In this document: one piece after another, positions 27,237 through 34,819 of the stretch
How the letters are laid out: every line of letters begins with the position of its first letter
How positions within the stretch are numbered: the first letter of the stretch is position 1
Assembly: GCF_001889525.1 (NCBI RefSeq)
Contig: NZ_CP018192.1
Span: 1,313,493 to 1,377,492 of the forward strand
DNA from: Granulibacter bethesdensis
GTDB lineage: Bacteria; Pseudomonadota; Alphaproteobacteria; Acetobacterales; Acetobacteraceae
Reading direction: 5' to 3'
DNA length: 64,000 bases
Notes under the pieces: model-generated
What the model saw: the letters and a program-made list of their open reading frames with translations, nothing else
What the model was told of the DNA's origin: nothing
The model's database searches: none
Translations under genes and position numbers: made by a program

Positions 27237-28148
27237 TTACCCCAAAAAGGCCGCAATATGCGGAGACAGAGTGGCTGCATGTTCTTCATGCATGGCCAAA
27301 GCTCCTTTGCTCCATAGCACCATCCTGGATGGCGTCGGTTCGATCGCCTGCATGTCGGAGCGTGAACGTGGCGGCGTGGCATCTCCACACAAGATAAGCA
27401 CCCTGCCGCCAAACCGGTCGAGCATGGCCTGGAATGCATCCCGCGTTCCTGCGGGGTCCAGCCCGCCAGTCACGAAGGAGGCCGATGCATAACGTGCACC
27501 AGGTTGCCGGGCGACAGCCTGCTTCGCCGATACCCTGGCATCGGTGATCGGCTCATCATATACGTGCCTGCGCATCATGGCGCCGATCACACGATGATGT
27601 GTGTTCAGATGATACAGGATCTGACCGATACCCGGTGCGCGTATCAGGGTGCGGATTGCCGTCCGGAAAGCTGGCCGCATGCCCATCACCTTCAGGGGAC
27701 CTCGCCATGTTGGTGCCAGAAGCACCAGCCGCTTCACCCATGGGCGATCGGCAGCACAGGCCAGAGCATATCCTGCTGCATGGCCTGCCGCTAGAATGGA
27801 GCATTCCCCATCGACAGGGAGCAGCCGATCGGCCAGAAAAGCCAGACAGGCATGATAGAAGGCCGGAGAATAATGTAGGCTGGCGCGGCTGGAGCCCCCA
27901 AACCCAGGCCAGTCAATCAATGTGCAGGCGTAGCCATCCGCCGCCAACCTGCGAGCCAGTGGCCGCATTTCATCCATCGTCGAGATCGTGCTGAATGCGG
28001 GAAGCATCAGAACAGGACGCCCCTCCCCGATCGTTTCAGTAGCAATACCGATCACATGGCGCTGCCACCGCCACGGGATGATATGCCGCGTCATAATGGA
28101 ATCGGGGGGTGATGCTGCCGTATCAGCGTGCCAGGAAGGGACCTGCAT
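27237..28148 (-). CDS. Alpha/beta-hydrolase-fold protein lacking the canonical serine nucleophile
   Basis: A 303-residue alpha/beta-hydrolase-fold protein. Strand-helix landmarks are RPVLMLPAFSTISTMDEMRPLARRL, LIDWPGFGGSSR (about 78-88) and the lid/cap region with WRGPLKVMG. At the nucleophile elbow the sequence is AGHAAG (121-126), with alanine where GxSxG enzymes have Ser (Ala124). A late histidine (AMHEEHA) remains. ATG at 28148 has AGGAAAA upstream; other starts exist at 28214 and 28094. It sits between zur and the Zur operator. Probably a non-hydrolytic binding protein, or one using another residue. Confidence 0.8.
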   Translation of the reverse strand: MQVPSWHADTAASPPDSIMTRHIIPWRWQRHVIGIATETIGEGRPVLMLPAFSTISTMDEMRPLARRLAADGYACTLIDWPGFGGSSRASLHYSPAFYHACLAFLADRLLPVDGECSILAAGHAAGYALACAADRPWVKRLVLLAPTWRGPLKVMGMRPAFRTAIRTLIRAPGIGQILYHLNTHHRVIGAMMRRHVYDEPITDARVSAKQAVARQPGARYASASFVTGGLDPAGTRDAFQAMLDRFGGRVLILCGDATPPRSRSDMQAIEPTPSRMVLWSKGALAMHEEHAATLSPHIAAFLG

Positions 28149-28189
28149 GAAGCGGCTTTTCCTGTTGCGTGCAGGTGATGAGCCTTTTG

Positions 28190-28708
28190 TCACGCGGGCT
28201 GGCATGACGCACAATCGAAATGATCACCTGCATTCTCATCGTGTTCGCCATGTCCTTGCCCTTCGACACAGTCGCTGCACTGCCCCGTCAGTTCCACGGT
28301 CGGCTGATCCAGTACGAATCCCTGCGCTCGCCCCAGATCGGCAGTGGCTTTTGCGATGGTCCGGTCGTGTGCTTCCACGACCTTGCCGCAGGATCGGCAG
28401 ATCAGAAACTGTACCGCATGCGGGTGGTCCGGATGGGCACAGGCCACATAGGATCGGGTCGTTTCCAGACGATGCACCAGCCCTTCTGCCAGCAGAAAAT
28501 CCAGCGCCCGGTAAATAGTAACCGGCTTGACCATGGGATCAACCGGTCGCAGCCGGTCCAGAAGATCATAAGCCGATAAAGGCATGCCTGCCTCCAGCAG
28601 AACCGCCAGAACTGCCCGTCTTTGCCGGGTGAAGCGGCTGCCGGCACGCAGACAGATGGCATCGGCGGCTGCCAGTGCTTCCGCCACTGCTTTTTCGCTC
28701 ATCGGCAC
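28190..28708 (-). CDS. zur: Zinc uptake regulator, Fur family
   Basis: A zinc-sensing DNA-binding repressor of 172 residues. A winged helix (FTRQRRAVLAVLLEAGMPLSAYDLLDRL, VKPVTIYRALDFLLAEGLVHRLE) precedes the dimerisation domain with metal-site residues HPDHPHAVQFLICRSCG and a second CxxC, CSDC. The His/Asp/Glu-rich tail GHGEHDENAGDHFD is typical of Zur. GTG at 28708 has GGAGA 7 bases upstream; ATG at 28702 is the alternative. The Zur palindrome before the transporter supports Zur over Fur. Confidence 0.92.
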   Translation of the reverse strand: MPMSEKAVAEALAAADAICLRAGSRFTRQRRAVLAVLLEAGMPLSAYDLLDRLRPVDPMVKPVTIYRALDFLLAEGLVHRLETTRSYVACAHPDHPHAVQFLICRSCGKVVEAHDRTIAKATADLGRAQGFVLDQPTVELTGQCSDCVEGQGHGEHDENAGDHFDCASCQPA

Positions 28709-28767
28709 GCTGCATTCTCCCGTAGACAATCCCTTTGTAACAGGGAGCCTCGATCAGGACAGCCCCG

Positions 28768-30234
28768 TCAGAAAGTGATGGTCGTTCTTAGCCCCATTAT
28801 CAACTCATTCCCGATACGAGTAGATGGATTGGTGGGCAGAGCCAGCCCGGCGCTGGGATTGAAAACATACTGCAAATCCGGCTGAAGCAACCACCAATGC
28901 GTTATACTTGCCTGATACGTCAGTTCAAAAACTGTTTCAGACCCTTTTTGAACGACGCCATTCTGTGGCTGTATAAATCCGTTTTCCTTGCCGTCAGAGA
29001 TACGGGAATAGGCAACCGAAATACCAATTGTGTCGAGATTTCTTTTTGGAATTAGTCCTTTGTAGGTCAATCCCGCATTGACGTTGAATGAGACGAGATT
29101 GCGGTCCGAGGGGGCTGAAATAATTTCAATAAAGGTACCCAGTCCCTGATCTTCAGTATCTTTTTCACGATACAGCATCTGATCGGCGCTGAAATACACG
29201 GCCCAGTCGTTACGATAGGTCAGGATCGCATGGCGATTTAAAACTGGCGAAAGGCCAACCGTTGACGCGGCATTATTGAAAGAAGCTGAGTTATAATAGC
29301 TGCCCAGATGATAAAAACCGGGCAGTCCGTCCTTTCCACCATGATGCAAATCGTATTGAAACTCGACGATCGCAAACAGGCCCTCATTGATGGGAAAAGC
29401 CGTGCCGGAGGGGTTTGTGACGTAACTACCGGGATTACCGTTATAAGCTCCGATCAGCAGGGTATATTCCGGACGAGGCTGGAAGCGAAATCGGATACCT
29501 GGTGTCGGCAGGGGAAAGGCGTTGCCGCCATTAGGCAGATCGATCGAGGGCAGTGTCGGCCAGCCGAAACCGCCATTGATGAACAGCATGGAATAATAGC
29601 TGATCATGAATTCATTATCGACAGATTGCTGACCAAGACGCAGAGAGAACAGCCCATCCCAAAGCGACTGATCCAGCCATAATTCATTGAGTCTGAAGCC
29701 GCGATCCGCTTCCAGTCCACTCGCAGTATTCAGGTCTGACAGATTATCCAGCGTAATGCTGCGTCCATGGAAGTGAAACGCGCTGACGTTGAACTGAAGA
29801 CCGGGAATACCGGCCAGTTTCTCGAGATTTGTAGTCAGAGCGATGGAGGTCAGACCATCATAGACAGCCCCCGTGTGCAAACCGCCGGTCAGATTGCCGA
29901 GAACCTCGCTCTGCTCCATCATCGAAATGTTGACACCTTTCTCATTGAGATAGGTGCGCATATGGAACGGATCACCGATCAGGTAGTCACGATCCCATAG
30001 CGGTCCATCATAGGATTCGTTTTCCCCAAGCGGTGGCGCAACTGCCAATGGCATCTGCTGGTTGGCTTCAGGCGCGGCAAAAGTCGGGGGTGGGATCAGA
30101 CTGAAACTGTCAGAAAGATCCCCGAAACCAAGAATAGACTGGGCATGGGACGGCGTAGAAAAGCCACACCAGATCGTGGCAGATAATACCGCTGACCGCC
30201 AGTTTAGAAAATGTGCCACATACGGTCTCATCAT
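28768..30234 (-). CDS. OprB-family carbohydrate-selective porin
   Basis: A 488-residue outer-membrane barrel with a signal peptide ending PSHAQS. Features of OprB porins include YLNEKGVNISMMEQSEVLGNLTGG near the start, the repeating alternate-residue beta strands, LWLDQSLWDGLFSLRLGQQSVDNEFM and the C-terminal GLRTTITF, which ends in phenylalanine as outer-membrane barrels do. The family takes up sugars in Pseudomonas and Gluconacetobacter-type bacteria. A Fur-like box lies 52 bases upstream of the ATG. Its 3' end is 60 bases from zur. Start could be ATG at 30234 or 30231. Confidence 0.9.
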   Translation of the reverse strand: MMRPYVAHFLNWRSAVLSATIWCGFSTPSHAQSILGFGDLSDSFSLIPPPTFAAPEANQQMPLAVAPPLGENESYDGPLWDRDYLIGDPFHMRTYLNEKGVNISMMEQSEVLGNLTGGLHTGAVYDGLTSIALTTNLEKLAGIPGLQFNVSAFHFHGRSITLDNLSDLNTASGLEADRGFRLNELWLDQSLWDGLFSLRLGQQSVDNEFMISYYSMLFINGGFGWPTLPSIDLPNGGNAFPLPTPGIRFRFQPRPEYTLLIGAYNGNPGSYVTNPSGTAFPINEGLFAIVEFQYDLHHGGKDGLPGFYHLGSYYNSASFNNAASTVGLSPVLNRHAILTYRNDWAVYFSADQMLYREKDTEDQGLGTFIEIISAPSDRNLVSFNVNAGLTYKGLIPKRNLDTIGISVAYSRISDGKENGFIQPQNGVVQKGSETVFELTYQASITHWWLLQPDLQYVFNPSAGLALPTNPSTRIGNELIMGLRTTITF

Positions 30235-30285
30235 GAGCAGCCCGAAAACGTTTCGCCTGCTAGACGTTTTGGAGCGCCTTGCCAA

Positions 30286-30300
30286 TGAGAATAATTATTA
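30286..30300 (-). promoter_or_regulatory. Fur-box-like operator upstream of the porin gene
   Basis: TGAGAATAATTATTA matches the 7-1-7 Fur core TGATAAT-N-ATTATCA at 12 of 14 defined positions and contains the perfect palindrome AATAATTATT (30290-30299). It is 52 bases before the porin ATG and 82 bases before the divergent ATPase gene. It is distinct from the Zur palindrome. Which Fur-family protein binds is unknown. Confidence 0.5.
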
Positions 30301-30381
30301 AAAATTACTGACATTTTACCATCAGCTGACGGGCTACCCTCCATCCTCATCATCCGCTAGGGTCCGCCCGCTTCAGGGTTG

Positions 30382-31857
30382 ATGGATACGGTGATGACCT
30401 TCGGGATCGATTTGGGAACCACGCGGGACGGGACGACTGCCCGGCTTGATCTTGAAGAACTTCTGGCAACCCGTTTGCTGGTGCAGGGAAATTCCGGTTC
30501 CGGCAAATCGCATTTGCTGCGCCGTATGCTGGAACAAAGTGCAAACTGGGTGCAACAGGCGATTATTGACCCCGAAGGAGAGTTCGTCACCCTCGCTGAG
30601 TCCTATAACCATCTGATTATTCAGGCGGAAGGCCGCAGCGAAGCATGGCTGCAAAGAACGGCGGAGCGGGTGAGGCAGCACCGCGCCTCTGTCGTGCTGA
30701 GTCTGGAAGGGCTGGATACCGATATACAGATGCGGGCTGCCGCAGCCTTTCTGGGGGGCCTGTTCGATGCCGATCGGGATCACTGGTTTCCCATGCTGGT
30801 GGTGGTCGATGAGGCCCAGCTTTTCGCTCCGGCAGCAGCAGGGGAAGTGTCCGATGAAGCCCGCCGCGCCTCACTCGGGGCCATGACCAATCTGATGGCT
30901 CGGGGTCGGAAACGCGGTCTGGCCGGGGTTATCGCCACGCAGCGACTGGCCAAGCTGGCCAAAAACGTCGCGGCTGAAGCCTCCAATTTTCTGATGGGCC
31001 GCACTTTTCTGGATATCGACATGGCCCGCGCTGCCGATCTGCTGGGGCTGGAACGTCGTCAGGCGGAAATGTTCCGTGACCTTCAGCGTGGACAATTCAT
31101 TTCTCTGGGACCAGCCTTGTCACGCCGTCCACTGCAAATCCAGATTGGCAGTGTGCAAACGGGTGCCCGCGCTGCCCCGCCCCCTCTCACTCCACTTCCC
31201 CCCGTTGCGGCGGAAGATGTGCGGGATCTGGTTTTGTCAGGACCGGAGCCGGAAGCAAGGCCACTGCCGCCTCGTCGACCGACATCCCCTCCTCCACTAG
31301 ACGTTGCCGAGCAGCTGGCCCGCTTCCAGCCAGTTCAAAATACTCTGCCGCTTCCCCTGACGGAGCAGGAACAGGAGGAGCGTGATCGTAAGGTACGCGA
31401 TATCCTGCGCGATATTCTGGACGATCCGGAGGCAGGATTCAGGCCGCTCAGCGTGCTGTATCAGGATTTTCTGGTGCGCTGCCGCATTCATGCGATCACG
31501 GGGGATGCTCCAGCGCTACCCCAGTTCCGCGCCATGCTGGCAACTGCGCGTGCCGGGATAGATGCGGAAACCGAGGCTGGTGGCCCATGGCAATCAGCCG
31601 TGGAACGCAGCCTCATGCTGCCAGACGACATGCGCGGCGTTTTCCTGATGCTGGCGCGAGCCGCTCTGGAAACATTGCCCTGCCCCTCCGATGAGGAAAT
31701 TGCCCGCGCCTACGGGACACGCTCACTCGGACGGGCCAGACGGTTGCTGGGCTATATGGAGGAGAAGAACCTTCTGGTCATGCGTCATGATCGGTCCGGG
31801 CTGCGTATTCTCACCATGGTCGAATTAGGCTGGGAAACCGCCCCTGCCGCCGCATGA
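30382..31857 (+). CDS. HerA-like (DUF87) ATPase
   Basis: A 491-residue P-loop ATPase of the HerA/FtsK type. Walker A is GNSGSGKSHLLRRML (about 35-49), Walker B is MLVVVDEAQLFAP (about 136-148), and an arginine-rich MARGRKRGLAGVIATQRLAKL sensor region follows. The middle (about 258-330) is Pro-rich and probably disordered; the last 100 residues look like a winged-helix pair (SDEEIARAYGTRSLGRARRLLGYM). ATG at 30382 is preceded by AGGG. Archaeal HerA works with NurA nuclease in end resection; no nurA-like gene is present here. Role unknown, DNA-translocating by family. Confidence 0.85.
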   Translation: MDTVMTFGIDLGTTRDGTTARLDLEELLATRLLVQGNSGSGKSHLLRRMLEQSANWVQQAIIDPEGEFVTLAESYNHLIIQAEGRSEAWLQRTAERVRQHRASVVLSLEGLDTDIQMRAAAAFLGGLFDADRDHWFPMLVVVDEAQLFAPAAAGEVSDEARRASLGAMTNLMARGRKRGLAGVIATQRLAKLAKNVAAEASNFLMGRTFLDIDMARAADLLGLERRQAEMFRDLQRGQFISLGPALSRRPLQIQIGSVQTGARAAPPPLTPLPPVAAEDVRDLVLSGPEPEARPLPPRRPTSPPPLDVAEQLARFQPVQNTLPLPLTEQEQEERDRKVRDILRDILDDPEAGFRPLSVLYQDFLVRCRIHAITGDAPALPQFRAMLATARAGIDAETEAGGPWQSAVERSLMLPDDMRGVFLMLARAALETLPCPSDEEIARAYGTRSLGRARRLLGYMEEKNLLVMRHDRSGLRILTMVELGWETAPAAA

Positions 31858-31863
31858 AAGATG

Positions 31864-32808
31864 CTACATGAAAAGCTTCTCACGGCTCCGCCCCGTATAA
31901 AGCGACGCGACCTGTTCCGCGTAACCATTATAGAGCAGGGTTGGCGCGCGGTCATCGCTGCCAATCAGCCGTTCTGATGCCTGACTCCAACGAGGATGCG
32001 GCACGTCCGGATTGACATTGGCCCAGAACCCGTATTCCCGCGGGCCGGTCTGTTCCCAGAAAGTTTTGGGACGCTGATCGGTAAAGCTGATGCTCGCCAA
32101 TGATTTGGCAGATTTAAAACCGTATTTCCACGGTACGACCAGACGCAATGGAGCACCATTCTGTGGCGATAGCGGCTTTCCGTACAGCCCTGTTGCAATG
32201 AAAGCCAGCGGATGGGTGGCCTCATCCATCGCCAGTCCTTCCGTATAGGGCCATGGGTACCATATCTGGGCCAGCCCGGGCATCTGGTCCGGCTCCATTC
32301 TGGTTTTGAACACGACATAGCGTGCTCCGGAAAGTGGCTCTGCCAGTGCGATGAGATCGGCAAGCGGGAACCCCATCCATGGCACGGTCATGCTCCATGC
32401 CTCGACACAGCGATGGCGGTAGATGCGTTCCTCCACCTTCATTTTACCCAACAGATCTTCAAAGGCGATGGTGCGGGGTTTTCCTACCATGCCATCAATG
32501 GTCAAAGACCAGGGATGCAGTTGCATGGCCTGGGCCGCACTGACAATGTCTTTGGTAGAACCGAATTCATAAAAATTGTTATAGTTGAGGACATCCTTCT
32601 CGGCCGAAAGTGGACGGCCGGCTGATGGAATATCGGTTTTTGAGGCGGGAGAAGATCCGGCAGCATGAGACGGACTGCCATACACGATGGTCGACAGCGC
32701 AGGTACTGCCAAAGTCGCCCGTAAGAGAGAGCGACGGCTGAGACGATTTTTCTCTGGCGATACAGACGCTTCGGATATGGCCCAGTCTGGTCGAACGGTT
32801 ATGAGCAT
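31864..32808 (-). CDS. msrP: Protein-methionine-sulfoxide reductase, molybdopterin catalytic subunit
   Basis: A periplasmic Mo-cofactor enzyme that repairs oxidised methionines in envelope proteins. The N-terminus has a Tat signal (SRRSLLRATLAVPAL). The sulfite-oxidase-like domain shows the Mo-ligating cysteine in YRHRCVEAWSMTVPW and later VVPWKYGFKSAKSL. At 314 residues it is the usual length. Typical msrP genes sit beside msrQ, the membrane haem donor; none is seen here, only a 35-codon membrane ORF divergently upstream. The ATG is 96 bases from that ORF. Confidence 0.95.
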   Translation of the reverse strand: MLITVRPDWAISEASVSPEKNRLSRRSLLRATLAVPALSTIVYGSPSHAAGSSPASKTDIPSAGRPLSAEKDVLNYNNFYEFGSTKDIVSAAQAMQLHPWSLTIDGMVGKPRTIAFEDLLGKMKVEERIYRHRCVEAWSMTVPWMGFPLADLIALAEPLSGARYVVFKTRMEPDQMPGLAQIWYPWPYTEGLAMDEATHPLAFIATGLYGKPLSPQNGAPLRLVVPWKYGFKSAKSLASISFTDQRPKTFWEQTGPREYGFWANVNPDVPHPRWSQASERLIGSDDRAPTLLYNGYAEQVASLYTGRSREKLFM

Positions 32809-32904
32809 AGGATCTCTTTCCTGTCCTGAACATGCTGTGTTGCTGATATGGTGCCGTTAACGTTCTGAACAATCTTTGCAGTCATATTGACTGGGTGGAA
32901 TTCA

Positions 32905-33012
32905 ATGGATTCATACGATACGGCTATCCGTCGGTGTGCCGGTCGCATTGCTGTGATCGTTATGGCATTGATGACCTGCATCAACCTGTATCGGGCCTGG
33001 CAGGGCCACTAA
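32905..33012 (+). CDS. Small single-pass membrane protein (35 aa), divergent from msrP
   Basis: An ATG at 32905 follows GGGTGGA (32893-32899) with a 5-base gap, a credible ribosome site. The 35 codons give a short charged head (MDSYDTAIRRCAGR), a hydrophobic helix (IAVIVMALMTCINLY) and a basic end, with TAA at 33010-33012. It fills the otherwise empty 322-base gap between msrP and the next gene. No family recognised. A cytoplasm-anchored regulatory peptide is possible; so is a spurious frame. Confidence 0.4.
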   Translation: MDSYDTAIRRCAGRIAVIVMALMTCINLYRAWQGH

Positions 33013-33131
33013 GCAGGTCAATCAATTCGCTCTTATTGCAAGAAGCAATGCATTTATTGCATACTCCCTGACACAGTAGCCCTTCAGGCTCGATTTGCCT
33101 GACGGCTTCCTTGTCCCGGAGTTATAGTGTG

Positions 33132-33410
33132 ATGGCAGGTGGTCATAGGTCACTCGCAACCGACCTCGCCCTGATCGTCAGGCTGGAAGCTTCTACCGGA
33201 GAAGACCGAGTCACGATCGGCAGATTGCAACTGTTGCGTCTGCTGGCCCTGGCAGGTCTGGACAGAACAGAGGCGTTCTCGGCTCTCACATCCGCCCGCA
33301 CCCGCACCGTGCATATCTCGAAAGAACGGCTGCACCCGGTACTGATAATGGCACGTCGTAGAATCGAGGCCTGCCAAAATGGACAAGCCGGCACAGAGCA
33401 GACAGAATAA
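33132..33410 (+). CDS. Hypothetical small protein
   Basis: A 92-residue soluble protein of unknown function. It has two predicted helical stretches, LATDLALIVRLEAST and GRLQLLRLLALAGLDRTEAFSAL, then basic RTRTVHISKERLHPVLIMARRRIEA, which could suit nucleic-acid or protein contacts. ATG at 33132 follows CGGAG; a TTG at 33111 would add 7 residues. It ends 10 bases before the end of the oppositely oriented tRNA-Lys gene. Codon use matches the neighbourhood. Confidence 0.6.
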   Translation: MAGGHRSLATDLALIVRLEASTGEDRVTIGRLQLLRLLALAGLDRTEAFSALTSARTRTVHISKERLHPVLIMARRRIEACQNGQAGTEQTE

Positions 33411-33420
33411 AATAAATATA

Positions 33421-33496
33421 TGGTGAGCCCGGTGGGACTCGAACCCACGACCTACAGATTAAAAGTCCGTTGCTCTACCAGCTGAGCTACGGGCTC
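33421..33496 (-). tRNA. tRNA-Lys (anticodon TTT)
   Basis: On the minus strand the acceptor GAGCCCG (33496-33490) pairs with CGGGCTC near the 3' end. D-arm (TAGCTCAGCTGGTAGAGCA), anticodon stem-loop with TTT in CTTTTAA, T-arm GTGGGTTCGAGTCCCAC, discriminator A and an encoded CCA (33423-33421) are all present. 76 bases with CCA. Confidence 0.97.
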
Positions 33497-33604
33497 CCAT
33501 AAAAGCAATGCGTGGCGCTCGGATGCCCCGCCATTGCGTGCCCGGCTAATTGGCCGAGACGCGGCTCCGGGTCAAGACCCTGAAGCCGATTTATCTTTCA
33601 AAAC

Positions 33605-33644
33605 AAGGGGCATCCGCACCAGTCCGGGCGAATACCCCTTTTTT
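33605..33644. terminator. Candidate terminator hairpin
   Basis: AAGGGG (33605-33610) pairs with CCCCTT (33635-33640), followed on the plus strand by a T run. On the minus strand the same hairpin ends in CCTTGTTTTG, downstream of the cyclophilin gene. The long loop (about 24 bases) has GC pairs inside. Orientation and use are uncertain; it may serve the cyclophilin gene. Confidence 0.4.
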
Positions 33645-33671
33645 GCAGCGCTGTGACTCTGAAGAAAAAAG

Positions 33672-34232
33672 TTACTGCGGATCGCTCGCCAGACGCATCT
33701 TTACGATACGGTCGGGATTCTGGACCATGCCGCTGCCACCGGAGCCGCGCTTGATCTTGTCGACGAATTCCATGCCCTGAATGACCTTGCCCCAGATGGT
33801 GTACTGACCATCCAGGCTGGGGGCCGGAGCGAACATGATAAAGAACTGGCTGTTCGCGCTGTTCGGGTTCTGGGTCCGGGCCGCACCGACCGTGCCGCGC
33901 AGGAAATGCGCGTCATCAGTGAATTCGGCAGGCAGATCAGGCAGCTTGCTGCCACCTGAACCGGTTCCGGTCGGGTCGCCGCCCTGCGCCATGAAGCCTT
34001 CGATCACGCGATGGAAGGGGGTGTTGTCGTAGAAATGCTCGCGACACAGTTCCTTGATGCGTTCGACATGCTTCGGAGCCAGGTCTGGGCGTAGTTCGAT
34101 GACGACGCGACCATAGGGCAGGTCGAGGTAAACCAGATTATTAGGGTCAGCCGCTTGGGCTTCGGTCTCGCTCATCGCGATCCCTCCGATCATTGCTGTT
34201 GTGGCTGCGGCGAGCAGAGTGCGTCGGCGCAT
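33672..34232 (-). CDS. Exported peptidyl-prolyl cis-trans isomerase, cyclophilin type
   Basis: A 186-residue cyclophilin that isomerises X-Pro bonds, probably in the periplasm. The N-terminus is MRRRTLLAAATTAMIGGIAM with a cleavage-like AQA-AD, possibly a Tat-like signal without a full twin-arginine consensus. Core motifs are FHRVIEGFMAQGGDPTGTGSGG, with the catalytic Arg of FHRVI, and then NSANSQFFIMFAPAPSLDGQYTIWGKV. It follows coaD after 35 bases on the same strand, so it is probably part of a gyrA-coaD-ppi transcript. Confidence 0.93.
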   Translation of the reverse strand: MRRRTLLAAATTAMIGGIAMSETEAQAADPNNLVYLDLPYGRVVIELRPDLAPKHVERIKELCREHFYDNTPFHRVIEGFMAQGGDPTGTGSGGSKLPDLPAEFTDDAHFLRGTVGAARTQNPNSANSQFFIMFAPAPSLDGQYTIWGKVIQGMEFVDKIKRGSGGSGMVQNPDRIVKMRLASDPQ

Positions 34233-34267
34233 GGTCGTATCCTCTCTGTCAGGTAAAGGGGCCTTGT

Positions 34268-34819
34268 TCAGACGGGCCTTTCCGGGTCAGGGACCGATGA
34301 CGTCCTGACACGCGCAAGCGTGCGCTGCAATGTCAGGGGGGGCACAAAGGTGGAAATATCCCCCCCCAGCCGCGCGATTTCCTTCACGAAGCGGGAGGAG
34401 ATGAATTGATGACGTTCGCTCGCCATCAGAAACACTGTCTCGATATCCGGTGCCAGGCGATAATTGGTGCCCGCCATTTGTACCTCATAATCGAAATCCG
34501 ACACCGCACGCAGACCACGGACGATGATACTGGCACCATGCTGGCGGGCGAAGTCAATCAGCAGCGAGGAAAACGGCACCACCTCAATGATGGTTCCGGT
34601 TTTTTCCCCCAGCGTAACCGTTTCGGCACGAACCAGATCCACCCGCTCCTCCAGCGGAAAAACCGGATTTTTGCCGATATTGGCAGCCACCCCGATCACC
34701 AGACGGTCGAACATGCGGGCAGCACGGGTAATGACGTCCAGATGGCCGTTCGTCACCGGATCAAACGTACCGGGATAGACGCCGGTGCGCAGCATCTTGC
34801 CCTGTGTCGACTCAGTCAT
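34268..34819 (-). CDS. coaD: Phosphopantetheine adenylyltransferase
   Basis: Adds AMP to 4'-phosphopantetheine to form dephospho-CoA. 183 residues; the nucleotidyltransferase motif is [18 protein letters not shown] (T/HxGH type). Later [15 protein letters not shown] and [23 protein letters not shown] are the family substrate loops. ATG at 34819 overlaps the gyrA end by 8 bases; an alternative ATG at 34795 matches the shorter classic N-terminus. gyrA-coaD-ppi is a recurrent alphaproteobacterial order. Confidence 0.96.
   Translation of the reverse strand: MTESTQGKMLRTGVYPGTFDPVTNGHLDVITRAARMFDRLVIGVAANIGKNPVFPLEERVDLVRAETVTLGEKTGTIIEVVPFSSLLIDFARQHGASIIVRGLRAVSDFDYEVQMAGTNYRLAPDIETVFLMASERHQFISSRFVKEIARLGGDISTFVPPLTLQRTLARVRTSSVPDPERPV

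Noticed and set aside
32799-32984. 61-codon frame upstream of msrP on the same strand
   Set aside because: Overlaps the msrP start and has no ribosome site.
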